From JAZPYZ01 sp045544455 (GTDB lineage: Bacteria; Bacillota; Clostridia; Oscillospirales; Acutalibacteraceae), in contig JAZPYZ010000003.1 in assembly GCA_045544455.1 (NCBI GenBank), forward strand, positions 1-64,000: a stretch of DNA of 64,000 bases, read 5' to 3'. Positions 42,425 through 51,555 of this stretch are shown here, piece after piece. Each line of letters opens with the position of its first letter. The first letter of the stretch is position 1. The position numbers and the translations under genes were made by a program. The notes under the pieces are model-generated. The model had not been told where the DNA came from. It did no database searches and worked only from the letters and a program-made list of their open reading frames with translations.

Positions 42425-43735
42425 ATGAGTATGCAAGAACAGTTGGATCGGTTGGCGAAAGCGATCGATTCGGCGCAGGATTCGGCTGCGAGAGCAGCGC
42501 TGCGCGGATTGTTTGATGACGGCGTTTTCACCGAGATTGATCGGTTTGCCGGTGGCGATCAACCGGTATCCGCGGTAGCGGGTTACGGTACGGTCGGCGG
42601 CATGCCGGTATATGCGTTTGCACAAGAACACGACGTGTGTTGCGGTGCGGTCACGGCAGAACAAGCGGCGAAAATCGTCCGGGTATATGAACTGGCGGCG
42701 CAAAACGGTGCGCCGGTCGTCGGTGTGTTTAACAGCGACGGCGCGAAACTGGAAGAAGGGTTATCGGCCATGGACGCCATCGCCTCGATTCTCAAAGCGT
42801 CGAGTGAGATCTCCGGCGTAGTACCGCAGATCGCGGTTGTGGCCGGTAGTTGCGTCGGTTCGGCGGCGTTGATTGCGGCGGCGGCCGATGTGGTGATCGC
42901 GGTAGAGGATGCGGCGTATCGGTTGAACGTCGGCGACGATAACGCCAAACCGCAAATCACGGCGACGAACGTGGACGACGCTATGGAAAAAGCACGGACG
43001 TTGCTTGGCTATCTTCCGTCCAACAACCTTGAATCGGTACCGGTGTATGAATGGGATATGACCGTCGGTGCTGTCAGCGGAGCGACCGATGCGGTCGCGA
43101 ACGAAGTGGCGGATACCGGTTCGTTCTTGCCGCTGGATCCGGACGGTACGGTGGCATTGGCTCGCGTAGGCGGCGGTGTGGTCGGTATGATCACGCTTGC
43201 GGTGAAAGAGTCGATCGGTTGTTGTCAGGCTTCGCGTGCGGCGCGGTTCGTGCGGTTGTGTGATTGTTTCTCGATTCCGGTTATTACCTTTGTGGATGCG
43301 GCCGGTTTCGCCACCTTGAAAGGGGCGGCTAAACTGTCGCAAGCGTATATCGAAGCTACCACGCCGAAGATCAGTGTGATCACCGGTAAAGCCTATGGTC
43401 CGGTATATATCGCCGTGGCCGGTAAAACCGTCGGCGCGGATGCGGTGTTGGCGTGGCCGACGGCGGTTATTTCGTCGCTGGCACCCGAAACGGCGGTACA
43501 GTTGTTGTGGACCGATAAATTGGCGGCTATGACCGATCCGGATACACAGCGCGATGCGATTACCGCCCAATACGCCGAAGAAGCGTGTTCGCCGTTGTCG
43601 GCGGCGGCCGGTGGATACGTCACCGACGTGGTGGCACCTGCTGAAACCAAACAGCGTTTGATCGCGTTTATGGAAATGTTCGCCTCTAAACGGGTGTCGA
43701 AGTTGCCGCGTAAACACGCGAACAACCAACTGTAA
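42425..43735 (+). CDS. Acyl-CoA carboxyltransferase subunit (12S/MmdA-like)
   Basis: A 436-residue protein of the biotin-dependent carboxyltransferase fold with two crotonase-like halves. Family marks are IDRFAGG, AVAGYGTVGGMPVYAFAQ, GVFNSDGAKLEEGL (N-half), and later VKESIGCCQASRAARFVRLC, IPVITFVDAAGF and KISVITGKAYGP (C-half). It would move CO2 between biotin and an acyl-CoA. It is shorter and more divergent than MmdA or the Propionibacterium 12S subunit (about 500-600 residues). First of three genes with a biotin carrier and an oxaloacetate/pyruvate-type subunit. The acyl-CoA substrate is not readable from sequence. Confidence 0.85.
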   Translation: MSMQEQLDRLAKAIDSAQDSAARAALRGLFDDGVFTEIDRFAGGDQPVSAVAGYGTVGGMPVYAFAQEHDVCCGAVTAEQAAKIVRVYELAAQNGAPVVGVFNSDGAKLEEGLSAMDAIASILKASSEISGVVPQIAVVAGSCVGSAALIAAAADVVIAVEDAAYRLNVGDDNAKPQITATNVDDAMEKARTLLGYLPSNNLESVPVYEWDMTVGAVSGATDAVANEVADTGSFLPLDPDGTVALARVGGGVVGMITLAVKESIGCCQASRAARFVRLCDCFSIPVITFVDAAGFATLKGAAKLSQAYIEATTPKISVITGKAYGPVYIAVAGKTVGADAVLAWPTAVISSLAPETAVQLLWTDKLAAMTDPDTQRDAITAQYAEEACSPLSAAAGGYVTDVVAPAETKQRLIAFMEMFASKRVSKLPRKHANNQL

Positions 43736-43784
43736 TAGGTAACGATTTTGCGCCACGGGCGTTTTTGGAAAGGAACGATATACT

Positions 43785-44183
43785 ATGAAAAGATTTCAAA
43801 TCACCGTAAACGGTACGGCTTATGATGTACAGGTAGAAGAAGTGGGCGGCGCGACTCCGGTTGCAGCACCTGCTCCGGTTGCGACTCCGGCCCCGGTGGC
43901 GGCAGCACCTGCTCCGGTTGCGACTCCGGCCGCGGCTCCGGCCCCGGCCCCGGTGGCAGCTCCGGCGGATGCGGAACCGGTCAATGCGCCGATGCCCGGC
44001 ACGATTTTGAACGTGATGGTTGCGAATGGCGATACAGTGAAAGCCGGTCAACCGATGTTGATTCTCGAAGCTATGAAGATGGAAAACGAAATCATGGCAC
44101 CGCGCGATGCGACGGTTGCGGGCGTGCACGTGCGTAAAGGCGACACGGTGAATTCCGGCGATTTGCTGATTTCGCTTCAATAA
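43785..44183 (+). CDS. Biotin carboxyl carrier protein
   Basis: A 132-residue carrier. The C-terminal biotinyl domain (about 65-132) has the biotin site EAMKMENE with Lys98. An N-terminal strand region (1-22) is joined to it by an Ala/Pro/Val linker of about 40 residues, made of in-frame repeats (period 13 residues). The flexible linker would let biotin swing between the two transferase subunits encoded on either side. Size and layout match OadG-less carriers and the 1.3S subunit of transcarboxylase. Confidence 0.93.
   Translation: MKRFQITVNGTAYDVQVEEVGGATPVAAPAPVATPAPVAAAPAPVATPAAAPAPAPVAAPADAEPVNAPMPGTILNVMVANGDTVKAGQPMLILEAMKMENEIMAPRDATVAGVHVRKGDTVNSGDLLISLQ
43863..43931 (+). repeat. Tandem in-frame repeat in the carrier linker
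   Basis: A 30-base exact repeat (starts at 43863 and 43902, period 39) encodes the Ala-Pro linker of the biotin carrier. Such repeats can expand or contract by slippage without a frameshift. Confidence 0.8.
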
Positions 44184-44216
44184 TCATAACGCGGTCGGGA
44201 GAAAGGAAGAACGAAA

Positions 44217-45617
44217 GTGAGTAAAGTAGGGATTACCGAAACGATCCTCCGCGATGCGCACCAGTCGCTGATTGCGACTCGTATGACCTCGGAGGACATG
44301 TTGCCGGCGTTGCAACAGTTGGATAAAATCGGGTTCCATTCGTTGGAATGCTGGGGCGGCGCGACGTTTGACTCTTGTCTGCGGTTTTTGAACGAAGATC
44401 CGTGGAAACGTCTGCGTATGTTGCGCGACAATATGCCGAACACGAAGTTGCAGATGTTGTTCCGTGGTCAAAACATGCTCGGTTACCGGCACTATGCCGA
44501 CGACGTGGTCGAATATTTTGTACAGAAATCGGTTGCCAACGGTATTGACGTGATTCGCATTTTTGATGCGCTTAATGATATTCGCAACTTGGAAACATCG
44601 ATCAAAGCGGCGAAAAAAGAAAAAGGCGCCCACGTACAGGCGGCGATTTCGTATACCACCGGCCCGGTATTCGATACCGAGTATTATGTGAATTATGCCA
44701 AAAAACTGGAAGAAACCGGTGCAGACTCGATCTGCGTGAAAGATATGGCCGGTTTGTTGCTTCCGTACGAAACCTACGAATTGGTCAAAGCGTTGAAAGA
44801 AACGGTCAAAGTGCCGATTCAGTTGCACTCGCACTTTACCGCCGGTATTGCCGACATGGTATTGATGAAAGCGATTGAAGCCGGTGCCGACTATATCGAT
44901 ACGGCGCTGTCGCCGTTGGCGATGGGCACGTCCCATCCGGCGACCGAATCGATGGTCGCGGCGTTGCAAAACACGCCGTACGATACCGGTTTGGATCTGG
45001 TAGCGCTCAACGAGGTCAGCAAACCGTTTGCCGATCTGCGTCATCAATATCTCGAGAAAGATCTGCTCAATCCGAAGATGCTCGAAGTCAACGTCAACGC
45101 GCTGATCTATCAAGTGCCGGGCGGTATGTTGTCCAACTTGGTCAGCCAACTCAAACAAGCCGGCAAAGAAGATCAACTCGAAGAAGTGTTGCAAGAAGTA
45201 CCGCGCGTGCGTGCCGATGCGGGATATCCGCCGTTGGTTACGCCGACCTCTCAAATCGTCGGTACCCAAGCCGTATACAACGTAATCAGTGGCGAACGGT
45301 ACAAAATGGTTACGAAAGAATTTAAGGGTATGGTGCGCGGCGAATACGGCGCGACGCCGATTCCAATCGATGAAGCGTTCCGTAAACAGATCATCGGTGA
45401 CGATGAACCGATCACCTGCCGTCCGGCCGATCTGTTACAACCCGAACTTGAAACCTTGCGCAGCGAAATGATGCAATGGTATGAGCAGGAAGAAGACGTG
45501 CTCACCTATGCGCAGTTTGGGCAGGTTGCGGTGAAATTCTTTGAGCAACGCCGCAACGCGCAATACGGGATTGACGGGGACCATTTAAACCAAGAACTGA
45601 AAGTTCATCCCGTGTGA
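44217..45617 (+). CDS. Oxaloacetate/pyruvate carboxyltransferase subunit (OadA/5S-like)
   Basis: A 466-residue TIM-barrel carboxyltransferase of the PYC/OadA/5S family. LRDAHQSLIATRM, LECWGGATFD and MLFRGQNMLGYRHY are the family signature. The carbamylated Lys is in DSICVKDMAGLL and metal His residues in LHSHFTAG. The C-terminal about 150 residues are the conserved PYC/OADA domain. It has no fused biotin domain, which the separate carrier upstream supplies. It starts at GTG with AAAGGA upstream. It would exchange CO2 between biotin and pyruvate/oxaloacetate. Confidence 0.92.
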   Translation: MSKVGITETILRDAHQSLIATRMTSEDMLPALQQLDKIGFHSLECWGGATFDSCLRFLNEDPWKRLRMLRDNMPNTKLQMLFRGQNMLGYRHYADDVVEYFVQKSVANGIDVIRIFDALNDIRNLETSIKAAKKEKGAHVQAAISYTTGPVFDTEYYVNYAKKLEETGADSICVKDMAGLLLPYETYELVKALKETVKVPIQLHSHFTAGIADMVLMKAIEAGADYIDTALSPLAMGTSHPATESMVAALQNTPYDTGLDLVALNEVSKPFADLRHQYLEKDLLNPKMLEVNVNALIYQVPGGMLSNLVSQLKQAGKEDQLEEVLQEVPRVRADAGYPPLVTPTSQIVGTQAVYNVISGERYKMVTKEFKGMVRGEYGATPIPIDEAFRKQIIGDDEPITCRPADLLQPELETLRSEMMQWYEQEEDVLTYAQFGQVAVKFFEQRRNAQYGIDGDHLNQELKVHPV

Positions 45618-45626
45618 TATATCGGC

Positions 45627-45652
45627 AAAAGCCCCGTCAGGGGCTTTTGTTC
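45627..45652 (+). terminator. Terminator of the biotin carboxyltransferase operon
   Basis: Stem aaaagcccc / ggggctttt with loop gtca, followed by T-rich sequence, 10 bases after the last stop. Confidence 0.85.
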
Positions 45653-45695
45653 GTATCTTGGACCGGCTAAACGGGGTCTAAAAGGAGAGTAAAAG

Positions 45696-46574
45696 ATGAT
45701 AAAAAGTATGACCGGTTACGGTCGCGGTCAAGCGGTGATCGATGGTAAAGACATCACCGTTGAGATCCGATCGGTCAACCATCGGTACTTTGAATTTTCG
45801 TCCCGTGTACCGCGTGTGTACGGATTTTTAGACGAGAAATTAAAAAGTTATCTGCAAGCCGCCATCGCGCGCGGCAAGGTCGATGTCGGCGTGTTTATCG
45901 AAGAGGTATCCGCCGGCGGCAGCGAAGTGGTGGTCAACCACGCGCTCGCGCAAGGGTACCTCGACGCCTTGCACGAAATCGGGGAACAATACGGACTCAG
46001 AGAAGACGTGTCGGTGATGTCGCTGGCACGTTTCCCGGACGTGTTGACCGTTCGTCGTGCCGAACAGGACGAAGAGGCGCTCTGGGACGCGGTTCGTCAG
46101 GTGGCGGATGAGGCGCTTGGCGGCTTTATTGCGATGCGCGAACGCGAAGGCGCGAAATTGCGTGACGACGTACTGTATCGTCGCGATTTGATTTTGAAAG
46201 CAGTCGAACAGGTAGAAGAACGATCGCCGCAAACCGTCAAAGAACACATGGATAAGGTGCAAGCGCGGATGCGCGATCTGCTGGACTCGGCTCAGGTGGA
46301 CGAAGGACGTCTGTTGACCGAGGCGGCGTTGTTTGCCGATAAGATCGCCGTGGCGGAAGAAACCGTCCGGTTGCGCAGTCATTTGGATCTGCTGGAACAA
46401 CTGGTCACGTCGGATGAACCTGTCGGCCGAAAGATCGATTTCTTGGTACAGGAAATTAATCGCGAAACCAACACCATCGGTTCGAAATCGCAGGACGTGC
46501 AGTTGGCACGTGTGGTAGTCGATATCAAAGCCGAGATCGAAAAGATTCGCGAACAGATTCAAAACATCGAATAA
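45696..46574 (+). CDS. YicC/YloC-family endoribonuclease
   Basis: A 292-residue protein. The N-terminal MIKSMTGYGRG with EIRSVNHRYFE, and the C-terminal GRKIDFLVQEINRETNTIGS segment with SKSQDVQLARVVVDIKAEIE, are diagnostic. The family was recently shown to contain endoribonucleases; the target RNA here is unknown. AAAGGAGAG precedes the ATG. It begins the conserved yicC-remA-gmk-rpoZ-priA run. Confidence 0.92.
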   Translation: MIKSMTGYGRGQAVIDGKDITVEIRSVNHRYFEFSSRVPRVYGFLDEKLKSYLQAAIARGKVDVGVFIEEVSAGGSEVVVNHALAQGYLDALHEIGEQYGLREDVSVMSLARFPDVLTVRRAEQDEEALWDAVRQVADEALGGFIAMREREGAKLRDDVLYRRDLILKAVEQVEERSPQTVKEHMDKVQARMRDLLDSAQVDEGRLLTEAALFADKIAVAEETVRLRSHLDLLEQLVTSDEPVGRKIDFLVQEINRETNTIGSKSQDVQLARVVVDIKAEIEKIREQIQNIE

Positions 46575-46587
46575 CGGGGGTGTGCAG

Positions 46588-46848
46588 ATGAAACTGATCA
46601 ATATTGGGTTCGGTAACATGGTGTCGGCCAATCGAGTTGTGGCGATCGTCAGTCCCGAATCGGCGCCGATTAAACGGATCATTCAAGACGCTAAAGATCG
46701 CGGTACGCTGATCGATGCAACATACGGCCGTCGCACCCGTGCGGTGTTGGTGACCGACAGTGACCACGTGGTGTTGTCTGCCGTTCAACCCGAAACGGTC
46801 GCCAACCGGGTAGACGATCGAGAAGAGGGGTTGGACGACGATGAATAA
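46588..46848 (+). CDS. remA: DUF370 regulator RemA
   Basis: An 86-residue small DNA-binding protein of the DUF370/RemA family, a matrix-gene activator in Bacillus subtilis that forms oligomeric rings. Conserved NIGFGNMVSANRVVAIVSPE and the LIDATYGRRTRAVLV segment are present. ATG 46588 is chosen with GGGGGTG upstream. Its last codons overlap the gmk start by 8 bases. The acidic C-terminus is an addition of unknown role. Confidence 0.92.
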   Translation: MKLINIGFGNMVSANRVVAIVSPESAPIKRIIQDAKDRGTLIDATYGRRTRAVLVTDSDHVVLSAVQPETVANRVDDREEGLDDDE

Positions 46849-47440
46849 AGGCAGTTTGATCGTGTTGTCCGGCCCGTCCGGTTCCGGAAAAGGCACTATC
46901 CTTTCGCAGTTGTTAGCCGAACGGGACGATACGGTGTTGTCAATTTCGGTCACGACGCGTGCGCCCCGTCCCGGTGAGATCGACGGCGTGCATTATTTCT
47001 TCCGCACGAAAGAAGAGTTTGAACAGCTCATCGCGGATAACGAATTATTGGAATACGCCGAATACAACGGAAACTATTACGGCACACCGGCCGACCACGT
47101 TCGCAAACAACTGGATGCCGGTAAAAACGTATTGCTTGAGATCGAGGTGCAAGGTGCGGAAAAGGTGATGGATTATCGTTCGGATCTGATTTCGATCTTC
47201 ATCACCGCGCCGTCGCTTGGCGAAATCGAATCCCGGTTACGCAACCGCGCGACCGAATCGGAAGAGGTCATTCAAAAACGCCTGCAAACGGCGAAATGGG
47301 AACTGTCCCGTGCGTTCCGGTACCAATACGTGGTACTCAACGATGAAGTGCCGGATGCGGTTCGCCGTATCCACACCATTATTGAAGCAGAAAACATGCG
47401 GTACAACCGCATGGAACATTATATTTTGGAGGAATTGTAA
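46841..47440 (+). CDS. gmk: Guanylate kinase
   Basis: A 199-residue kinase that makes GDP from GMP and ATP. P-loop SGPSGSGKGT is at about 8-17; the GMP-binding residues are in SVTTRAPRPGEIDGVHYFF and ELLEYAEYNGNYYGTP; the lid Arg are in RLRNRATESEEVIQKRL. Length is standard. It is coupled to remA by overlap and to rpoZ by a 1-base gap. Confidence 0.96.
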   Translation: MNKGSLIVLSGPSGSGKGTILSQLLAERDDTVLSISVTTRAPRPGEIDGVHYFFRTKEEFEQLIADNELLEYAEYNGNYYGTPADHVRKQLDAGKNVLLEIEVQGAEKVMDYRSDLISIFITAPSLGEIESRLRNRATESEEVIQKRLQTAKWELSRAFRYQYVVLNDEVPDAVRRIHTIIEAENMRYNRMEHYILEEL

Positions 47441-47441
47441 G

Positions 47442-47666
47442 ATGTTAAATCCCACGGATATCGAAGTCTTGAAAGGCAACAACAGCCGCTATGCCGTTGT
47501 CATCGGCGTGGCCAAACGCGCGCGTGACATCGCCGAAACCGCCGAGGAAAACAAAGAAATCTTGGTCGAAAAAACCGTCAGTTTGGCGATCAACGATATC
47601 AAAAGCGGCGAATACAAACTCATGATCGATCAAGTTACCGAAGAACCGGACGAAATCGACGAATAA
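47442..47666 (+). CDS. rpoZ: RNA polymerase omega subunit
   Basis: A 74-residue subunit that supports assembly of RNA polymerase. NSRYAVVIGVAKRARDIAE and EKTVSLAINDI are the omega signature. ATG 47442 has GGAGG upstream in the last codons of gmk; the longer open frame from 47217 lies wholly within gmk. gmk-rpoZ order is conserved widely. Confidence 0.95.
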   Translation: MLNPTDIEVLKGNNSRYAVVIGVAKRARDIAETAEENKEILVEKTVSLAINDIKSGEYKLMIDQVTEEPDEIDE

Positions 47667-47703
47667 GACGTAACCGCAACAGGCAACGAGGGAGGGGAAA
47701 CGG

Positions 47704-50139
47704 ATGCCGAATCACACCATCGCACAGATAGCGGTCGATCAGGCGGCGTTTCACTTTGATAAACTGTACAGTTATCAAGTTCCTGTCTCACTCGGCAACC
47801 TTAAACGCGGTTGTCGCGTATTGGTGCCGTTTGGCGGTGGCAATCGCAAACGCACCGGCGTTGTCGTTTCGCTGCAAGAGGGGGTTGCTCCCGAAAAATG
47901 CAAGCCGATTACTGCCGTGTTAGACGAAACGCCGTTGCTCAGCGATGAGATGATGGATCTGGCCCTTTGGTTGAAACAACGCACCTTTTGTACTGTGTTC
48001 GATGCGGTCAAGGCGATGTTGCCCAGTGGCCTGAACATGCAGATCAAGTGGCGGTACCACGCCGTGGATGAAACCGAACTCGGTGACCTTTCCACCGAAG
48101 AACGCCGCGCCTGGCAGATGGTCAAGGAGATGCCCGACGGCATCGAACACGACCGGTTGCTCACCCAAATGGGTTATGCGAAAGATAGCGATTTAGTCGA
48201 TCGGTTGGTCAAACGCGGTGTGCTCAGACGAGACGAATCGGCGTTTCGCAAAGCCGGTGATGCGACGTTGCGGATGGTCCGGTTGACGGACGAAACCGGC
48301 GATATACCGGCCGGTTGCACCGATAAACAACGCATCGTACTTCAAACCATCGCACAGATCGGTTGTGTTAGCGTAAAAGAACTGTGTTATTTCTGTTCGG
48401 TTACGCCGGCGGTGGTGACGACGTTAGCAAAAAAAGGGTTGGTTGAGGTATTCGATGCGGAAGTATTACGCTCGCCGTGCGATTATCCGGACGTTACCAC
48501 GCCGGCTCCCATTACCTTGAACGCGGAACAACAAACCGCGCTCGACGGATTGCGCGAACAGGCGTTGGCGCGTACAGCAGCCGGTGCTCTGCTATATGGG
48601 GTGACCGGTAGCGGTAAGACACAGGTGTATATGCGGTTGATCGATGACGTGTTGCAAGACGGCCGCCAAGTGCTGGTTATGGTACCGGAAATTTCGCTTA
48701 CGCCCCAAACCGTTCAACTGTTTGTCGGGCGTTACGGCAAACGCGTGGCGGTATTGCATAGCGGCCTGTCGGTCGGGGAACGTATGGATGAGTGGAAACG
48801 CATCAAACGTGGTGAAGCGGCGATCGTAGTCGGTACGCGTTCGGCGGTATTTGCACCGTTAGAGAATATCGGTCTGATCATTCTGGACGAAGAACAAGAG
48901 CATACCTATAAATCCGAAAGTACCCCGCGCTACCATGCGCGAGATGTCGCGCGATACCGTTGTGCCAAACATAATGCGTTGTTGTTACTGACTTCGGCCA
49001 CTCCGTCGGTCGAAAGTTTTGATGCGGCGCGCAAAGGGCGGTATCGCCTATATACCTTGAAATCCCGTTACGGCGACGTGTGCTTGCCGCAAGTCGATAT
49101 CGTCGATATGCGGCAACAGCCGATGGACGGGATCATCAGTGAACCGTTGCAAAACGCGATGAAAACGTGTATTGAGGCCGGTCAACAGGTGATCTTACTG
49201 CTGAATCGGCGTGGATTTAACACCTTTGTATCCTGCCGGTCGTGCGGCCACGTGGTCACCTGTCCGTCGTGCAGTATTTCGATGACCTATCACCGTGCCA
49301 ACGGGCAGTTGGTGTGTCATTACTGCGGACACATGCAACCGCGCACCGCGGTGTGTCCGGCATGCGGATCGGATAAAATTCGATACGCCGGATTGGGCAC
49401 CCAACGCGTGGAAGAAGAACTGGAACGCCTGTTTCCAGGCGTTCCGATCTTGCGGATGGATACCGATACCACCATGTCGCGGTTTGCTCACGAAACCAAA
49501 TTTAAACAGTTTGAACAAGGGGAATTTCCCATCATGATCGGCACCCAAATGGTGGCGAAAGGGTTGGATTTTCCACACGTGGGCCTGGTGGGTGTGTTGT
49601 CGGCGGACCAGTCGCTGTATGGCGACGATTTCCGTTGTTTCGAAACCACCTTTTCCTTGCTCACACAGGTGATCGGCCGTGCCGGTCGCCGCAACGTTCC
49701 CGGCCGGGCTATTATCCAAACCCACACGCCGGAAAATTATGTCATTCATTTGGCGGCCGATCAGGATTACGAAACCTTTTTCGAAACCGAGATCGCCGCA
49801 CGTAAAGCGATGAAATATCCGCCATACACCGATTTGTGTATGTTTGGATTTGTCGGCACCGACGAAGGTTGTGTCAAACGGGCGGCACATGCCTTTTTGG
49901 AACAGTTGCAACAATCGGCCACCGCGACGTATACGGACGTACCGATGATTGCCCTGGATCCGTCACCAGCCATCGTTGCCAAAGTGTCGGGCAAATTCCG
50001 CTATAAATTATTGGTCAAAACGGTTAATAACGCGCGGTTTCGCGCTATGACGGCCGATTTATTGACATCGTTTGCCCGCGACCGCGCCTATTCATCGGTC
50101 ACGGTGTTTGCCGATATCAACCCGGCCGGACTGATTTGA
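47704..50139 (+). CDS. priA: Primosomal protein N' (PriA helicase)
   Basis: An 811-residue helicase that restarts stalled replication forks. N-terminal DNA-binding domains (1-230) are followed by helicase motifs: Walker A YGVTGSGKTQVYM, motif II reading DEEQEHTYK where the textbook form is DEEHE, motif III LTSATPSVE, and motifs V-VI near GTQMVAKGLDFPHVGLVG and QVIGRAGR. Eight zinc-binding Cys lie in CRSCGHVVTCPSC and the following CHYC and CPAC pairs. GAGGGG precedes the ATG. Confidence 0.95.
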   Translation: MPNHTIAQIAVDQAAFHFDKLYSYQVPVSLGNLKRGCRVLVPFGGGNRKRTGVVVSLQEGVAPEKCKPITAVLDETPLLSDEMMDLALWLKQRTFCTVFDAVKAMLPSGLNMQIKWRYHAVDETELGDLSTEERRAWQMVKEMPDGIEHDRLLTQMGYAKDSDLVDRLVKRGVLRRDESAFRKAGDATLRMVRLTDETGDIPAGCTDKQRIVLQTIAQIGCVSVKELCYFCSVTPAVVTTLAKKGLVEVFDAEVLRSPCDYPDVTTPAPITLNAEQQTALDGLREQALARTAAGALLYGVTGSGKTQVYMRLIDDVLQDGRQVLVMVPEISLTPQTVQLFVGRYGKRVAVLHSGLSVGERMDEWKRIKRGEAAIVVGTRSAVFAPLENIGLIILDEEQEHTYKSESTPRYHARDVARYRCAKHNALLLLTSATPSVESFDAARKGRYRLYTLKSRYGDVCLPQVDIVDMRQQPMDGIISEPLQNAMKTCIEAGQQVILLLNRRGFNTFVSCRSCGHVVTCPSCSISMTYHRANGQLVCHYCGHMQPRTAVCPACGSDKIRYAGLGTQRVEEELERLFPGVPILRMDTDTTMSRFAHETKFKQFEQGEFPIMIGTQMVAKGLDFPHVGLVGVLSADQSLYGDDFRCFETTFSLLTQVIGRAGRRNVPGRAIIQTHTPENYVIHLAADQDYETFFETEIAARKAMKYPPYTDLCMFGFVGTDEGCVKRAAHAFLEQLQQSATATYTDVPMIALDPSPAIVAKVSGKFRYKLLVKTVNNARFRAMTADLLTSFARDRAYSSVTVFADINPAGLI

Positions 50140-50158
50140 CAAAGGAGACTATATTACC

Positions 50159-50611
50159 ATGGCTATTCGCAATATTATTACCGAATCCGATCCGGTACTG
50201 CATAAAGTATGCAAACCGGTTACCGAATTCAACACCAAACTTTGGGACTTATTGGACGATATGGCGCAAACCATGTATCAAGCCGACGGCGTAGGTTTAG
50301 CCGCGCCGCAGATCGGTATTTTGCGCCGCATCTTTGTAATGGATGTCGGGGACGGTTTGGTCGAAGCAATCAATCCCGAAATCATCGAACAAAAAGGCGA
50401 ACAACAAGAATCGGAAGGTTGCTTGTCGTCTCCGGGCGAATACGGCATTACCGTCCGTCCTCGCGTGGTCAAACTCAAAGCGCAGGATCGCCACGGCAAA
50501 TGGTTTATCATCAAAGGGGAAGACCTGAAAGCCCGTTGCATCTGCCATGAGAACGATCATCTCGACGGCATTTTATTTAAACAACACGTCATTCGTATGT
50601 TGGAGGATTAA
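50159..50611 (+). CDS. def: Peptide deformylase
   Basis: A 150-residue metalloenzyme that removes the formyl group from nascent proteins. Motif 1 GVGLAAPQIG, motif 2 EGCLSSPGE (metal Cys) and motif 3 CHENDHLDG (HExxH) are intact. AAAGGAG precedes the ATG. It lies between priA and fmt, so the formyl-adding and formyl-removing enzymes are neighbours. Confidence 0.96.
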   Translation: MAIRNIITESDPVLHKVCKPVTEFNTKLWDLLDDMAQTMYQADGVGLAAPQIGILRRIFVMDVGDGLVEAINPEIIEQKGEQQESEGCLSSPGEYGITVRPRVVKLKAQDRHGKWFIIKGEDLKARCICHENDHLDGILFKQHVIRMLED

Positions 50612-50615
50612 ACGC

Positions 50616-51539
50616 GTGAGAATTGTGATGATGGGCACGCCGGATTTTGCGGTTCCGTGTTTGGAACGACTGATCGCAGACGGCCATACGATTCCGTTGG
50701 TGGTCACCCAAGCGGATAAACCCAAAGGGCGCGGCCATCATATGACACCGCCCCCGGTAAAAGAATGTGCACTCGCCCACGGACTCAAAGTGTTTCAACC
50801 TACACGGCTGAAAGATGAGCAAGCGCTCCAAACCATCCGCGAGGCGAACCCCGATTTGATCGTGGTGGTCGCTTACGGAAAGATCTTACCGAAAGCGTTG
50901 TTAGAACTGCCGAAACACGGGTGCATCAACGTGCACGGCTCGTTGTTACCGCAATACCGCGGTGCCGCACCGATCCAATGGGCGGTGCTGGACGGGCAAC
51001 CTAAAACCGGCGTTACCACCATGTGGATGAACGAAGGACTTGATACCGGCGACATGCTGTTGAAATCCGAACGGGAGATCCCGATCGATATGACCGCCGG
51101 GGAATTGTTTGATGCGTTGTGTGAAGATGGGGCACAACTGTTATCCCAAACCATTACCGCGCTCGAACAGGGGACACTCGATCCGCAAAAGCAAGACGAT
51201 GCCGCCGCAACCTATGCGCCGATGCTCACCAAAGAGATGAGCGCGATCGACTGGACCAAGCCGGCCATGCAGATCCACAATCAGGTGCGCGGTTTACATC
51301 CTTGGCCGTCGGCGGTGTGCCGATACCAAGGCAAAACGATGAAGGTTCACAAGACCAGACCGGTCGATGCGAAAACCGACGCGGCCGCCGGCACGGTGAT
51401 TTCGGTATCGCCGTTGACCGTCGCGTGCGGTGATCATACGGCGTTGGAACTGGTCGAGATTCAATATGAAGGCGGCAAACGGATGCCGTCGGCCGACTTT
51501 TTGCGCGGCCATCCGATAACCATCGGCGAATCATTTTAG
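50616..51539 (+). CDS. fmt: Methionyl-tRNA formyltransferase
   Basis: A 307-residue enzyme that formylates initiator Met-tRNA with 10-formyl-THF. MMGTPDFAVPCLERL, the catalytic CINVHGSLLPQYRGAAPIQW, and TMWMNEGLDTGDML are typical; a small OB-like C-domain follows. GTG 50616 has TTGGAGG upstream and lies 4 bases after def, so upstream in-frame codons from 50547 are inside def and not used. Confidence 0.95.
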   Translation: MRIVMMGTPDFAVPCLERLIADGHTIPLVVTQADKPKGRGHHMTPPPVKECALAHGLKVFQPTRLKDEQALQTIREANPDLIVVVAYGKILPKALLELPKHGCINVHGSLLPQYRGAAPIQWAVLDGQPKTGVTTMWMNEGLDTGDMLLKSEREIPIDMTAGELFDALCEDGAQLLSQTITALEQGTLDPQKQDDAAATYAPMLTKEMSAIDWTKPAMQIHNQVRGLHPWPSAVCRYQGKTMKVHKTRPVDAKTDAAAGTVISVSPLTVACGDHTALELVEIQYEGGKRMPSADFLRGHPITIGESF

Positions 51540-51555
51540 GAAGGAGCGAGCAAGT

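Noticed and set aside
44184..45269. 361-codon minus-strand frame opposite the OadA/5S-like gene
   Set aside because: Antisense shadow of a conserved enzyme; no start signals.
49000..49010. Loss of function in PriA because motif II reads DEEQ
   Set aside because: All other helicase motifs and eight zinc Cys are present and, as I recall, the DEEQEHTYK form occurs in clostridial PriA, so it is noted only as a variant.
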